From an uncultured Roseburia sp. (lineage in GTDB: Bacteria > Bacillota > Clostridia > Lachnospirales > Lachnospiraceae), in assembly GCA_934358955.1 (NCBI GenBank), contig CAKRLC010000010.1, positions 1 to 41,221 on the forward strand: a stretch of DNA of 41,221 nt, in the 5' to 3' direction. The notes beneath the pieces are model-generated. The model made no database searches. It saw only the letters and a list, made by a program, of their open reading frames with translations, and was not told the DNA's origin. Of the stretch, positions 18,479 to 26,584 are shown piece after piece. Made by a program: the position numbers and the translations under genes. Position 1 is the stretch's first letter. Each line of letters opens with the position of its first letter.

Positions 18479-19612
18479 TTAAAATTCCTCATCATAGGTA
18501 TCAAGGAAATGATGCTTCACACCGTCTTTTTTATAAGCAACAATCGTATTCAGGTTCACATTTTCCACACTCTTGAAAATATTACCTTCTACGTACTGGT
18601 TTACTTCCTTCAGCTTTTTGATCAGCTCCTTCGTTTCCAGTCTCTTGGACTGATTTTCTTCATTGTTACAGGTCGTACAGTTCTCAGTGAACTTGCAGGC
18701 ACACTGGATAAAATGAAGATCATTATAGTCACGCCATGCCTTGATATCATCTTCACGCACAAGATAAAGCGGACGGATGAGCTCCATCCCTTCAAAATTC
18801 GTGCTGTGCAGCTTCGGCATCATCGTCTGGATCTGGGCACCATAAAGCATGCCCATCAAAATGGTTTCGATCACATCATCATAATGATGGCCCAAAGCAA
18901 TCTTATTGCAGCCTAACTCCTGTGCAAAATGATACAAATGTCCCCGGCGCATTCTCGCACACAGATAGCATGGTGATTTTTCAATGTTAAAAACAGATTC
19001 AAAAATGTCAGACTCAAAGATTGTGACCGGAATATGAAGCTTTCGTGCATTTTCCTCGATCACTTTCCGGTTTGCCGGGCTGTATCCCGGATCCATCACA
19101 AGAAATTTTACTTCAAAATCGAATTTGTTATGAATCTTTAATTCCTGGAACAGCTTTGCCATCAGCATGGAATCTTTTCCGCCTGAAATACAGACCGCAA
19201 TTTTGTCCCCCGGTTTTACCAGTTCATACTGGTTGATCGCTTTTGTGAACTTGCACCAGATGCTTTTCCGAAATTTTTTGCGCAGGCTTAATTCAACATC
19301 CTTGCAAATATCTTTTTCCTCTTCGTCTTTCATTGCGTCTAACAGCCAGGAAACATATCCTCCCTTCAGGCTCATGGCATTCAGTCCTTTTTCCTCGAGT
19401 GCTTCTGCCACTTCTGTACTGAATCTCCCCCTGTTACAGCAAATTACCAGCTGTTTGGAAAAATCGATCTTCCCGTTGCCTTCAATCTGATCCGCGGGAA
19501 CCGCAATTGCCCCCGGAATCGCTCCATGCGCAATCTCATTTTCGCCACGGATATCGATGATCTGATAACTGTCTTTCTCGCGTTTTTTTAATTCTTCGAT
19601 CGTAATGTTCAT
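18479..19612 (-). CDS. Rhodanese-TtcA-type tRNA thiolation fusion protein
   Basis: The 377-residue protein joins two sulfur-handling modules. Residues 1-95 form a rhodanese domain (YQIIDIRGENEIAHGAIPGA; active-site cysteine in VICCNRGRFS). Residues from about 115 form a PP-loop ATPase of TtcA/TilS type with CISGGKDSMLMAKL (about 138-150), the CYLCARMRRG cysteine pair (about 213) and a C-terminal CACKFTENCTTC cluster. TtcA makes 2-thiocytidine in tRNA with an iron-sulfur cluster; here the rhodanese may hand over persulfide sulfur in cis. It is the last gene of a Nudix-GNAT-TtcA unit. Which tRNA base is modified is not shown. Confidence 0.82.
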   Translation of the reverse strand: MNITIEELKKREKDSYQIIDIRGENEIAHGAIPGAIAVPADQIEGNGKIDFSKQLVICCNRGRFSTEVAEALEEKGLNAMSLKGGYVSWLLDAMKDEEEKDICKDVELSLRKKFRKSIWCKFTKAINQYELVKPGDKIAVCISGGKDSMLMAKLFQELKIHNKFDFEVKFLVMDPGYSPANRKVIEENARKLHIPVTIFESDIFESVFNIEKSPCYLCARMRRGHLYHFAQELGCNKIALGHHYDDVIETILMGMLYGAQIQTMMPKLHSTNFEGMELIRPLYLVREDDIKAWRDYNDLHFIQCACKFTENCTTCNNEENQSKRLETKELIKKLKEVNQYVEGNIFKSVENVNLNTIVAYKKDGVKHHFLDTYDEEF

Positions 19613-19643
19613 ATATTCTGTCAGAAACCTTTCTTACTATATT

Positions 19644-20207
19644 CTATAGTGCTAATTCAGGAAATGGAATGACTGCCGCCTGATCTGCCCGGTGCTCTCC
19701 GATAAACTTTTCCATCCACACCATATCGTACCAGCGGTCATACTTATATCCACACTTATGGAAGGTGCCCACCATCTGGTATCCCAGCTTTTCATGAAAC
19801 CGCACACTATCCTGTGTCAGATATTCATCTTCCACCTGCGGATACGCAATACAGGCATTCACATTCAGGATTCCCTGCCTCTGTAAAATACGCTCTAATT
19901 CTTCATAAAGCTTTCTTCCAATCCCGTTTTGCTTTCGTTCCCCGCTCACATAGATGGAAGTCTCGACAGCCCAGTCATAAGCAGCTCTTTCCTTAAACGG
20001 ACTTGCATAAGCATATCCTACAAGCTTTCCGTCCTCCTCTGCTGCCAGATAGGGATATCTTTGCAGTGTATGATGGATTCTTTCCCGGAATTCATCCAAT
20101 GATGGTACCTCATATTCAAATGTGATCGCTGTATTTTGCACATATCCTTCATAAATCGCAAGCAGCTCCTCTGCATCTGTCTCGGATGCAATCCGGATGG
20201 TAAGCAT
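19644..20207 (-). CDS. GNAT N-acetyltransferase, phosphinothricin acetyltransferase-like
   Basis: This 187-residue GNAT protein resembles the Pat/MnaT group: RIASETDAEELLAIYEGYV at the N-terminus, NTAITFEYEVPSLDEF, the acetyl-CoA loop RKQNGIGRKLYEELE (about 110), and FHEKLGYQMVGTFHKCGYKYDRWYDMVWM at the end. Related enzymes acetylate methionine sulfone/sulfoximine or phosphinothricin; the natural substrate here is unknown. GAGGAAAAAAGT precedes the ATG. It lies between Nudix and the TtcA-like gene with 23-31 bp gaps. Confidence 0.82.
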   Translation of the reverse strand: MLTIRIASETDAEELLAIYEGYVQNTAITFEYEVPSLDEFRERIHHTLQRYPYLAAEEDGKLVGYAYASPFKERAAYDWAVETSIYVSGERKQNGIGRKLYEELERILQRQGILNVNACIAYPQVEDEYLTQDSVRFHEKLGYQMVGTFHKCGYKYDRWYDMVWMEKFIGEHRADQAAVIPFPELAL

Positions 20208-20230
20208 ACTTTTTTCCTCGTCTTTCTGTT

Positions 20231-20734
20231 CTATTCTTCGAATGCCCTGCGGATACTGTCATAATGTAAGAAAATACCGTCCGCAGCAAATTTCTTGATC
20301 TCATCTAATGTTGCAAACATCCAGCCATCTGTTTCCTCTTCCTGAAGCTTCAGATCTTCTTCCCGGATATCCATCTCAAAACGGTATACATCCACAAAAT
20401 AATTATCACCCTCACCCGGGTTCTCCCTTTTATAAGTAAAAAGATATCCACCTTTTGCGTTTGTTACGTCCAGTCCGGTCTCTTCCTTTACTTCACGACG
20501 TACTGCTTCTTCTGAGCTTTCCCCTGCCTGTGCTGCGCCTCCGGAAACTTCCCACCAGCCAGGTGCCCATGCCTTGGTCATCACCCGCTTTGTAATCAGA
20601 AACGTTCCATCCGGTCTTGCAACCACACCAAGCACCGTCAGATGGTATTCCCCATCCTGCAAGCACCAGTCATTACGCTTCATCGTTCTTCCTGTCGGCT
20701 TTTTCTCTGCATCATAAATATCCCAATATTCCAT
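20231..20734 (-). CDS. Nudix hydrolase
   Basis: The 167-residue protein carries a complete Nudix box, GAAQAGESSEEAVRREVKEE followed by TG (about residues 68-90), which binds metal and cleaves nucleoside diphosphate-linked substrates. The N-terminal part (WDIYDAEKKPTGRTMKRND) resembles IPP isomerase-like/YfcD-type Nudix proteins of unknown substrate. It is the first gene of a three-gene minus-strand unit with a probable promoter at 20839-20867. Confidence 0.88.
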   Translation of the reverse strand: MEYWDIYDAEKKPTGRTMKRNDWCLQDGEYHLTVLGVVARPDGTFLITKRVMTKAWAPGWWEVSGGAAQAGESSEEAVRREVKEETGLDVTNAKGGYLFTYKRENPGEGDNYFVDVYRFEMDIREEDLKLQEEETDGWMFATLDEIKKFAADGIFLHYDSIRRAFEE

Positions 20735-20838
20735 CGTATTATCCTCATCTGCCTTTCGTCACTCTGCCTGTTTACTTTCGCACTGTTCCCTGTGATTTAC
20801 ATTCAGTTTTCACACAGTTCACTTTCTTACTGCCAACT

Positions 20839-20867
20839 ATCTTATCATTTTGCCTGTCACAATGCAA
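20839..20867 (-). promoter_or_regulatory. Promoter of the Nudix-GNAT-TtcA unit
   Basis: On the minus strand TTGCAT (20862-20867) and TAAGAT (20839-20844) are spaced 17 bp, about 105 bp before the Nudix start codon. Confidence 0.5.
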
Positions 20868-20933
20868 ACCTCTATCTTACAGATTCTTAACATTTTTTAT
20901 GCAAAATTCGTTTTAAAAGCTTACTTTTTATCA

Positions 20934-20962
20934 TTTACTAACTGAAATGAACTTGCTATAAT
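20934..20962 (+). promoter_or_regulatory. Promoter pointing to azlC
   Basis: TTTACT (20934-20939) and a perfect TATAAT (20957-20962) are spaced 17 bp. The start would be near 20969, so the transcript would run through repeat copy 5 before reaching azlC at 21335. The weak -35 leaves room for doubt. Confidence 0.5.
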
Positions 20963-21008
20963 CCTTTTTGGATTCCGGGGTTACAATCTGCTTTTTTATT
21001 TTTACATA

Positions 21009-21244
21009 GATTCGGGTGTCAAACGGTCTGCATTTAAGTTTATGCCAGCAAATTGCACAAAAGAAATATAGTAAGTTTCATTGTGCAAAACATTCCGATA
21101 AGCCTCTGAAAGCGTGAATCGTGTTCAGCAAAGGCTTCCACGCTTCATGAGTCTTATCTCCATTGCACAAAGAGAAACTTACCATATTTCTTTTGTGCAA
21201 TTTTCCAATAAAAGTTATGGAGTAGACCGTTTGTCACCCGAATC
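21009..21244 (-). mobile_element. MITE-like palindromic repeat, copy 5, in azlC leader
   Basis: Full-length 236-bp copy in orientation opposite to copies 4 and 6. A perfect 7-bp target duplication TTACATA lies at 21002-21008 and 21245-21251. Both terminal repeats carry a matched change relative to the consensus: CAAACGGTC on the left and GACCGTTTG on the right. It lies between the probable azlC promoter and the azlC start codon. Confidence 0.92.
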
Positions 21245-21334
21245 TTACATAAAAAATAATCGCTGTTTTTTTTTGTACCCCACCCTCCTAAAAAAAAACT
21301 TTAATATTAACAACCTGACGAAAAGAGAATTTTT

Positions 21335-22105
21335 ATGAATCACAATATACAGACATTTAAAACAACACAACGTCCGGTCTATGCTTTCAGCCGGAAAATT
21401 TTTACCGAAGGAATGAGGGACGGATTTCCGATCGCACTCGGTTATTTTGCCGTATCCTTCTCGCTTGGAATCGCCGCAAGAAATGCTGGTCTGAATCCTT
21501 TCCAGGGCTTTCTTGCAAGCCTCCTCAATAACGCTTCTGCGGGTGAATACGCTGCCTTTACACTGATCGCAGCAAACGCCACTTACCTTGAGGTTGCGAT
21601 CATCACGCTGATCTCAAACGCCCGTTATCTTCTGATGAGCTGTGCGCTTGCTCAGCGTTTTTCGGAAGACACCCCGTTTTTCCATCGGCTTTTTATCGCC
21701 TACGATGTGACCGACGAGCTGTTTGGGATCACGATCGCGCGCCCCGGCTATCTGAACCCTTTCTATACTTATGGTGCGATCGTCCTTGCCGCTCCTGCCT
21801 GGGCTTTTGGAACCGCACTCGGTATCCTGGCTGGCAATTTACTGCCGCTACGCCTTGTCAGTGCCTTAAGCGTTGCCCTTTACGGTATGTTTCTGGCAAT
21901 CATTATCCCGCCTGCAAGAAAAGATAAAATTGTTGCGATTTTTGTGATCCTAAGTTTTATTGCCAGCTTTGCAAGCAGCTATCTGCCGCTGCTTTGTTCC
22001 CTTTCAAGCGGAACAAGAACGATCCTTTTGACCGTGATCCTCTCTTCAGCTGCCGCCATCTTATTTCCGGTAAATTCTGAAGATAAGACTGATCCAAATC
22101 CATAA
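21335..22105 (+). CDS. azlC: AzlC-family branched-chain amino acid exporter, large subunit
   Basis: The 256-residue membrane protein has the AzlC start (FTEGMRDGFPIALGYFAVSFSLGIAARNAG) and several hydrophobic helices. With AzlD it forms an exporter of branched-chain amino acids or analogues such as azaleucine. The ribosome site is modest (AAAAGAGAA). The first about 20 residues are hydrophilic, so a later start at the internal Met is possible. azlD follows after 21 bp. Confidence 0.93.
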   Translation: MNHNIQTFKTTQRPVYAFSRKIFTEGMRDGFPIALGYFAVSFSLGIAARNAGLNPFQGFLASLLNNASAGEYAAFTLIAANATYLEVAIITLISNARYLLMSCALAQRFSEDTPFFHRLFIAYDVTDELFGITIARPGYLNPFYTYGAIVLAAPAWAFGTALGILAGNLLPLRLVSALSVALYGMFLAIIIPPARKDKIVAIFVILSFIASFASSYLPLLCSLSSGTRTILLTVILSSAAAILFPVNSEDKTDPNP

Positions 22106-22126
22106 ATTTTACGAGGGAGTTTTATT

Positions 22127-22435
22127 ATGACACACAATGCTTATCTATATATCGCCGTCATGGCACTGGTATCATATGCGATCCGCGTGCTTCCACTGAC
22201 CCTGATCCGCAAACCGATCAAAAATCAATTTATCCAGTCCTTCTTATATTATGTTCCTTATGTCACACTGGCCGTTATGACTTTTCCTGCAATTATCGAA
22301 GCAACACAAAGCCCTGCTGCAGGTGCTGCTGCACTTATTTTCGGAATGATCGCCGCCTGGTTTGGAGCAAGCCTGTTTCAGGTATCTGTCGGCTGCTGCG
22401 CCGTAGTATTGATTTTGGAACTATTTCTTATTTAA
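22127..22435 (+). CDS. azlD: AzlD-family branched-chain amino acid exporter, small subunit
   Basis: The 102-residue protein has four hydrophobic segments and the AzlD pattern SYAIRVLPLTLIRKPIKNQFIQ with YYVPYVTLAVMTFPA. CGAGGGAG lies before the ATG. It pairs with AzlC immediately upstream to form the exporter. Confidence 0.92.
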   Translation: MTHNAYLYIAVMALVSYAIRVLPLTLIRKPIKNQFIQSFLYYVPYVTLAVMTFPAIIEATQSPAAGAAALIFGMIAAWFGASLFQVSVGCCAVVLILELFLI

Positions 22436-22500
22436 ATACTATTAAAAAACTTTTTCGCGACTTCCCTAATTTTTTTTCTTGTTTTTCCGATTTTCCCATG

Positions 22501-22516
22501 TTATATTACATATGTA
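22501..22516. promoter_or_regulatory. Palindrome over a -10-like box before the MarR gene
   Basis: TACATATGTA (22507-22516) overlaps a TTATATTA -10-like sequence about 50 bp before the MarR start codon. A repressor bound here could control its own gene. The palindrome is short, so support is weak. Confidence 0.35.
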
Positions 22517-22563
22517 TCTCATTACTTTTGGAGTACGCAATCATTTAAGGAGGTACCGTATAC

Positions 22564-23058
22564 ATGGTACAATATTATAATACAGGAGATAAGGATGGTT
22601 CAAATCTGATCGCGTATGCCACGGATCTTTCCCTATTCGCCACGCTGTTTACTGACATGCAGAATGGGACACGCGACTATGGCAATGATCGCCCGATTAA
22701 GTCTGTTGACGTCGCTGTTTTGTCCACGATCGAGCAGAATCCCGGCATTACGGTAAGTGAGCTGTCACAAAAACATCGTCGGACAAAAGGAACCATTTCA
22801 TCTGTTGTTTCCAGCCTGGAAAAAGACGGTTATATCTACCGCGAGAAGCGTTCCGGTAATGCCAAGGTCGTGCATCTGTACACTACTCCGGAGGGAGAAC
22901 GGCTGAATACCCTTTATATCGCTTTCGTCACCAAACAAACAGCCTCCGTTCAGTCAGAACTGTTGAAGGTCTGCTCTATCGGTGAAATGAATGCTTTTTG
23001 TAAAGTATTACATGAATATGTTAAAATATTATCAAATTCTTTTGATGGAGAATCCTAA
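22564..23058 (+). CDS. MarR-family transcriptional regulator
   Basis: This is a 164-residue winged-helix protein. The recognition region is ITVSELSQKHRRTKGTISSVVSSLEKDGYIYREK (about residues 60-95) followed by the wing KVVHLYTTPEGERL. AAGGAGGTACCGTATAC gives a strong ribosome site. It follows azlCD after 128 bp with a probable own promoter and ends in a terminator. It may regulate azlCD; it is also the nearest regulator gene to the cai/fix-like locus, but no shared operator was found. Confidence 0.85.
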   Translation: MVQYYNTGDKDGSNLIAYATDLSLFATLFTDMQNGTRDYGNDRPIKSVDVAVLSTIEQNPGITVSELSQKHRRTKGTISSVVSSLEKDGYIYREKRSGNAKVVHLYTTPEGERLNTLYIAFVTKQTASVQSELLKVCSIGEMNAFCKVLHEYVKILSNSFDGES

Positions 23059-23104
23059 AAGAGAGATATAAAAAAACAATCGGTTTTTATATCTCTCTTT
23101 TTTC
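23059..23104 (+). terminator. Terminator of azlCD-marR
   Basis: GAGAGATATAAAAA and TTTTTATATCTCTC form a 14-bp stem with an 8-nt loop, followed by TTTTTT. It begins immediately after the MarR stop codon. Confidence 0.9.
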
Positions 23105-23149
23105 TCCCCTAAAAATGGATTCTATCCTAAACGCTTTTCTATGTAATAA

Positions 23150-23384
23150 GCTTCGGGTGTCAAAAGGTCTACTTCATAACCTTTATTGGCAAATTGCACA
23201 AAAGAAATATGGAAAGTTTCTCCTTGTGCAATGGAGATAAGACTCATGAATCGTGGAAGCCTTTGCTGAACACGATTCACGCTTTCAGAGGCTTATCGGA
23301 ATGTTTGCACAATGAAACTTGTAATATTTCTTTTGTGCAATCTGCTAGCATAAACTTAAATGCAGACCTTTTGACACCCGAATC
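23150..23384 (+). mobile_element. MITE-like palindromic repeat, copy 6
   Basis: Full-length 235-bp copy in the same orientation as copy 4. The central hairpin is a perfect pair, GAATCGTG/CACGATTC. The flanks GTAATAA (left) and GTAATAG (right) are a 6-of-7 match, a slightly decayed target duplication. It sits between the convergent MarR and MFS genes, between two terminators. Confidence 0.9.
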
Positions 23385-23412
23385 GTAATAGAGATAAAAT
23401 TCCCTATTACAT

Positions 23413-23460
23413 AAAAAATAAACAGAGTGTCCTTCTCTCGGGACACTCTGTTTATTTTTT
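23413..23460. terminator. Bidirectional terminator after the MFS gene
   Basis: A perfect 20-bp inverted repeat (AAAAAATAAACAGAGTGTCC at 23413-23432 and its complement at 23441-23460) with an 8-nt loop. The A/T ends supply U-runs in both directions. It closes the minus arm of the cai/fix-like locus. Confidence 0.92.
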
Positions 23461-23518
23461 AACAATTGAAAGTATAAATTATACTTTCAATACATCTCTC
23501 TTTTTCTTTTCTCTTTTA

Positions 23519-24787
23519 TTAGTTCTCTTTGCCGTTTGCTGCGCGGAATTTCACGATTCTTCTATCGGAAATAAATGCACAAACAAGACCAATTACCATA
23601 GCCAAAATACAGCTTAAGAAGATCTTTTTGTATCCACCTACAGGATCAGCTTCCAGCCATTTACCACATAATGATGTGTAGAATGTATCCGGAATGAATC
23701 CGATTAAGGATGAGATACCGATAACACTACCAACGATGTTCTTAGGTGTTCCTTCCTCATCTACTGTTGCGTAGTACAGAGCACGGAATACATAGATCAT
23801 CATAAGAGCAACTGTCATTACAACAAGCATTGGCCACATAACTGCTGTAGATGCTGGTAAGATTTCCATAACAATATATAAACCTGCTCCAACAGCACCA
23901 GCAACGATCATAGGTCTTGTGGAACGTTTTAATTTAGTTGCTAAAATACCAGCTGCAGATGCAGCGATTAACTGAGTAACGATCTTGCTGTAGTTTGAAT
24001 ATAAAACACCGATTTTTACTGGCAATCCACAAATGTTCTGTAAGTATGGTGCAAAATAAGTTGTAGATGCAAGACACATAGATCCACAGAAGATCATACC
24101 TGCTAATAAATAAGTAACTGGGCATTTGAACGCAACACCCATCGCTTTGATACTGTCAAGTAATGTAGCGTTTGTTGCATTTTCTGTATTCTTTGGCTTC
24201 GGCATTAAAACTGCTAACATAATACCGATCACGATCATAACAACTGAGATAATTGACACATTTAATCTCATTGCTTTTGTGCTGTCAGCTGCATTTACTG
24301 CATAAATGGATGTAAAGATAATCGTAAGAACCAGACCTGAAACACCACGTCCAGCTTCCAAGCTTCCGAACATACCGCCCTGTTCTCCATCTTCAGCGAG
24401 CATGTTGACACATTTTACAGAAGAAGACCAGAATGTAAGTACGGTTGTTACTGCAAATAATACATGGATCAGTAACAGGATTGTGTAGCTTGGGAATGTT
24501 GCTTCCCAGAGACCAAGGACACCTGTTGAAACCATAGAAAATACAAGTAACTTCTTGCAGTCAAATTTATCTGCTACCCATCCACCTGGCAGGTATAAAA
24601 TAACGTTTGCAATACCATATACGTTTAATAATCTACCATAATCAGCATCTCTTCCAATAAGGCCCATAGCCTCCTGTAATGGTGTATAGTATGTATACAT
24701 CAGGTATGGCAACATATAAATGGTATTCATTGCCAGGATCATAAGAATCAGAGTAACTACTTTACTGCTTTTTGATTTTTGTGTCAT
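23519..24787 (-). CDS. MFS transporter in cai/fix-like operon
   Basis: The 422-residue membrane protein has about 12 hydrophobic helices and an MFS loop 2-3 motif of the form GGWVADKFDCKKLL (about residue 70). The ATG at 24787 has GGAGGAGAAATGTT upstream; the longer start at 24817 overlaps the SSS gene and is less likely. It is the last gene of the minus arm, 34 bp after the SSS symporter. It may export the end product (or exchange it for substrate), a role that MFS genes often have in clusters with separate uptake symporters; this is inference. Confidence 0.85.
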   Translation of the reverse strand: MTQKSKSSKVVTLILMILAMNTIYMLPYLMYTYYTPLQEAMGLIGRDADYGRLLNVYGIANVILYLPGGWVADKFDCKKLLVFSMVSTGVLGLWEATFPSYTILLLIHVLFAVTTVLTFWSSSVKCVNMLAEDGEQGGMFGSLEAGRGVSGLVLTIIFTSIYAVNAADSTKAMRLNVSIISVVMIVIGIMLAVLMPKPKNTENATNATLLDSIKAMGVAFKCPVTYLLAGMIFCGSMCLASTTYFAPYLQNICGLPVKIGVLYSNYSKIVTQLIAASAAGILATKLKRSTRPMIVAGAVGAGLYIVMEILPASTAVMWPMLVVMTVALMMIYVFRALYYATVDEEGTPKNIVGSVIGISSLIGFIPDTFYTSLCGKWLEADPVGGYKKIFLSCILAMVIGLVCAFISDRRIVKFRAANGKEN

Positions 24788-24821
24788 AACATTTCTCCTC
24801 CACGTTTTCTCTATCACTATT

Positions 24822-26435
24822 TTATATGATTCCGTTATATGGCAGCGCCCAGCCGAATAAAAGGAAGAGTGTCACTGCAATTCCTGCTGCGATCAGAAGA
24901 TATCCAAATACTTTGTCAATCTTATAATCTTTCACTACCTTTTCAGATTCCGGTAATATCAGAAGTTTTTCCCGATATGCTTTTTCCTGCTCTGTTACCG
25001 GATGTAATTTTGATCCGAGTATCGCAAAAAAGAGGCTCAAGTAAATTCCAATAAAGAATGGATCTAAAAAGTTAATAAATACAGTTGCAAATGATCCTAC
25101 ATGAAATCCAACCAGACATTTTGTAACAATGAATCCGACAAATCCTGCGATCATAGACCATCTCGCTCCGGTAGCGGAAAGCTTTTTGCTTACCACACTT
25201 CCGATGGCGGAAACGCCCCAGCTTGCTGCGATGATCGTAGATGCAAAATAAGTAACGATGCGGACACTTCCGATTCCTGTATAAGCTAACAGTAAGGAAA
25301 TAGCACCGAGGATCAGCATTATCACTCTGCTGACAAATAACTGCTGCTTTTCACTTTTAAATTCCACAAAAACTATATCCGATGTAATAGAAAATCCAAT
25401 AACCGACAGGAATGTGGATGCAGAAGATAATCCTGCTGCCATAATGCCGGCAAGCATCAATGTTCCGACAAGCTTCGGCATTACATGAAATGCTGCCCAG
25501 ATCAGAACTCTCTGCGGATCTTCCATTCCAGGGTTAAGATTAATTACTGTCACAGACTGCAGATTCAAATACATCAGGAAAATTACCGTACATGCCGCTG
25601 CAATCGCACCTGCACGGAATGTAACATGCTCGCTCTTCGCCATCATGTTACGTCCTGCCTGCCAAGGCGATACCGACACTGTAATAAACCAGATAATTCC
25701 CATTGTCACTGCATACATCACTGCGCCAAAAACATCTGTTGCCCCGGCTCCTGGAATATTGCCATGATAATCCAAAAGGTTCTCTGGGATATTTGGATTA
25801 TTCATGAGATTTTCAAGCAACTGACCAATTCCACCCTGTGCATTGAAAATATAAGGGCCGGCAATGATCGTCGCCAATAAAAACACCATGAACATCATTG
25901 TATCCGTAAGAATAACTCCTTTTGAACCGGAATAAAAAGTAAAAGCGGTAAAACAAAACCATGCCAGGAAGAGACAGAGCTCATAAGAAAGCCCTGTCAG
26001 CTCCTGCATTAAAATTCCAACTCCGGTGATACATGAGAGTAAATACGCTGTGAGGGAAATTGCTGTGATAATTCCTGCAACTCTCCGGTTTTTCAGATCG
26101 CAGTAACGCGCTCCGAAATATTCCGGCATCGTCGTACATTCTGACCTCCTTAAATACCGTCCGAACATAAGTGGTCCGGCAATATAGCCCATTGCACACA
26201 TGGAATTTAGTAATACCAGTGTTGTAATGTTGCCGGAATAGCACCATCCCTGGTCTCCCATAAACCCGTTCACCGAAAGCATCGATGCAAACAGTGTTCC
26301 GGCGATCAGAATCGTCGGGGCATTTCTTCCACTGACATAATAGTCATTCACGTCCTTTACAGAACGACCTGCCCAGATTCCAACCACTATGTAAACCAGT
26401 ATGCTGGCAACCACTCCTATAAAGAATATATTCAT
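24822..26435 (-). CDS. Sodium:solute symporter (SSS family)
   Basis: The 537-residue protein has about 13 predicted helices and SSS features: early VKDVNDYYVSGRNAPTILIAGTLFASMLS, the GFMGDQGWCYSGN stretch, and AAGLSSASTFLSVIGFSITSDI in helix 8. Members import small organic solutes with Na+. In this locus it takes the place held by CaiT (a BCCT antiporter) in E. coli and is the best candidate for substrate uptake. Its ATG overlaps the stop of the small peptide gene upstream (ATGA), implying coupled translation. Confidence 0.88.
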   Translation of the reverse strand: MNIFFIGVVASILVYIVVGIWAGRSVKDVNDYYVSGRNAPTILIAGTLFASMLSVNGFMGDQGWCYSGNITTLVLLNSMCAMGYIAGPLMFGRYLRRSECTTMPEYFGARYCDLKNRRVAGIITAISLTAYLLSCITGVGILMQELTGLSYELCLFLAWFCFTAFTFYSGSKGVILTDTMMFMVFLLATIIAGPYIFNAQGGIGQLLENLMNNPNIPENLLDYHGNIPGAGATDVFGAVMYAVTMGIIWFITVSVSPWQAGRNMMAKSEHVTFRAGAIAAACTVIFLMYLNLQSVTVINLNPGMEDPQRVLIWAAFHVMPKLVGTLMLAGIMAAGLSSASTFLSVIGFSITSDIVFVEFKSEKQQLFVSRVIMLILGAISLLLAYTGIGSVRIVTYFASTIIAASWGVSAIGSVVSKKLSATGARWSMIAGFVGFIVTKCLVGFHVGSFATVFINFLDPFFIGIYLSLFFAILGSKLHPVTEQEKAYREKLLILPESEKVVKDYKIDKVFGYLLIAAGIAVTLFLLFGWALPYNGII

Positions 26436-26554
26436 GCAACATCCTCCTTATCTTTTCTAACCTTTTTTTCCTCTTTTCCAAGGACGAAAATCATAAGGAT
26501 TCCTGAAGCGACCAGACAGCCTCCAACTACAACTGAAAATAGTATTTCTCCCAT
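26432..26554 (-). CDS. 40-residue symporter small accessory protein
   Basis: This short gene lies in the gap between the Bcd-like gene and the SSS gene. It encodes MGEILFSVVVGGCLVASGIL then MIFVLGKEEKKVRKDKEDVA: one hydrophobic helix of about 23 residues and a strongly charged tail. GGAGG sits before the ATG (GGAGGATGATACG), and its TGA overlaps the ATG of the SSS gene in an ATGA junction. Short single-helix partners encoded next to SSS and NSS transporters are known (symporter small accessory proteins, MetS type). Its fit to that pattern makes it a likely subunit or stabiliser of the symporter. Confidence 0.82.
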   Translation of the reverse strand: MGEILFSVVVGGCLVASGILMIFVLGKEEKKVRKDKEDVA

Positions 26555-26584
26555 CGTATCATCCTCCATTTCTGTTTACAGAAA

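Larger units (their letters stand above)
20735..21008. other. Divergent promoter region, Nudix operon / azlCD
   Basis: This region holds a minus-strand promoter (20839-20867) for the Nudix unit and a plus-strand promoter (20934-20962) directed toward azlC. The rest is T-rich without an open gene. Repeat copy 5 follows directly and fills much of the azlC leader. Confidence 0.5.

Noticed and set aside
21114..21338. Open frames inside the palindromic repeats as real genes
   Set aside because: The frames run through the inverted repeat and terminal repeat, lack ribosome sites, and equivalent frames exist on both strands of other copies because the element is palindromic.
11261..23384. CRISPR array from the repeated palindromes
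   Set aside because: Copies are 235 bp, kilobases apart, in both orientations, without regular spacers or cas genes.
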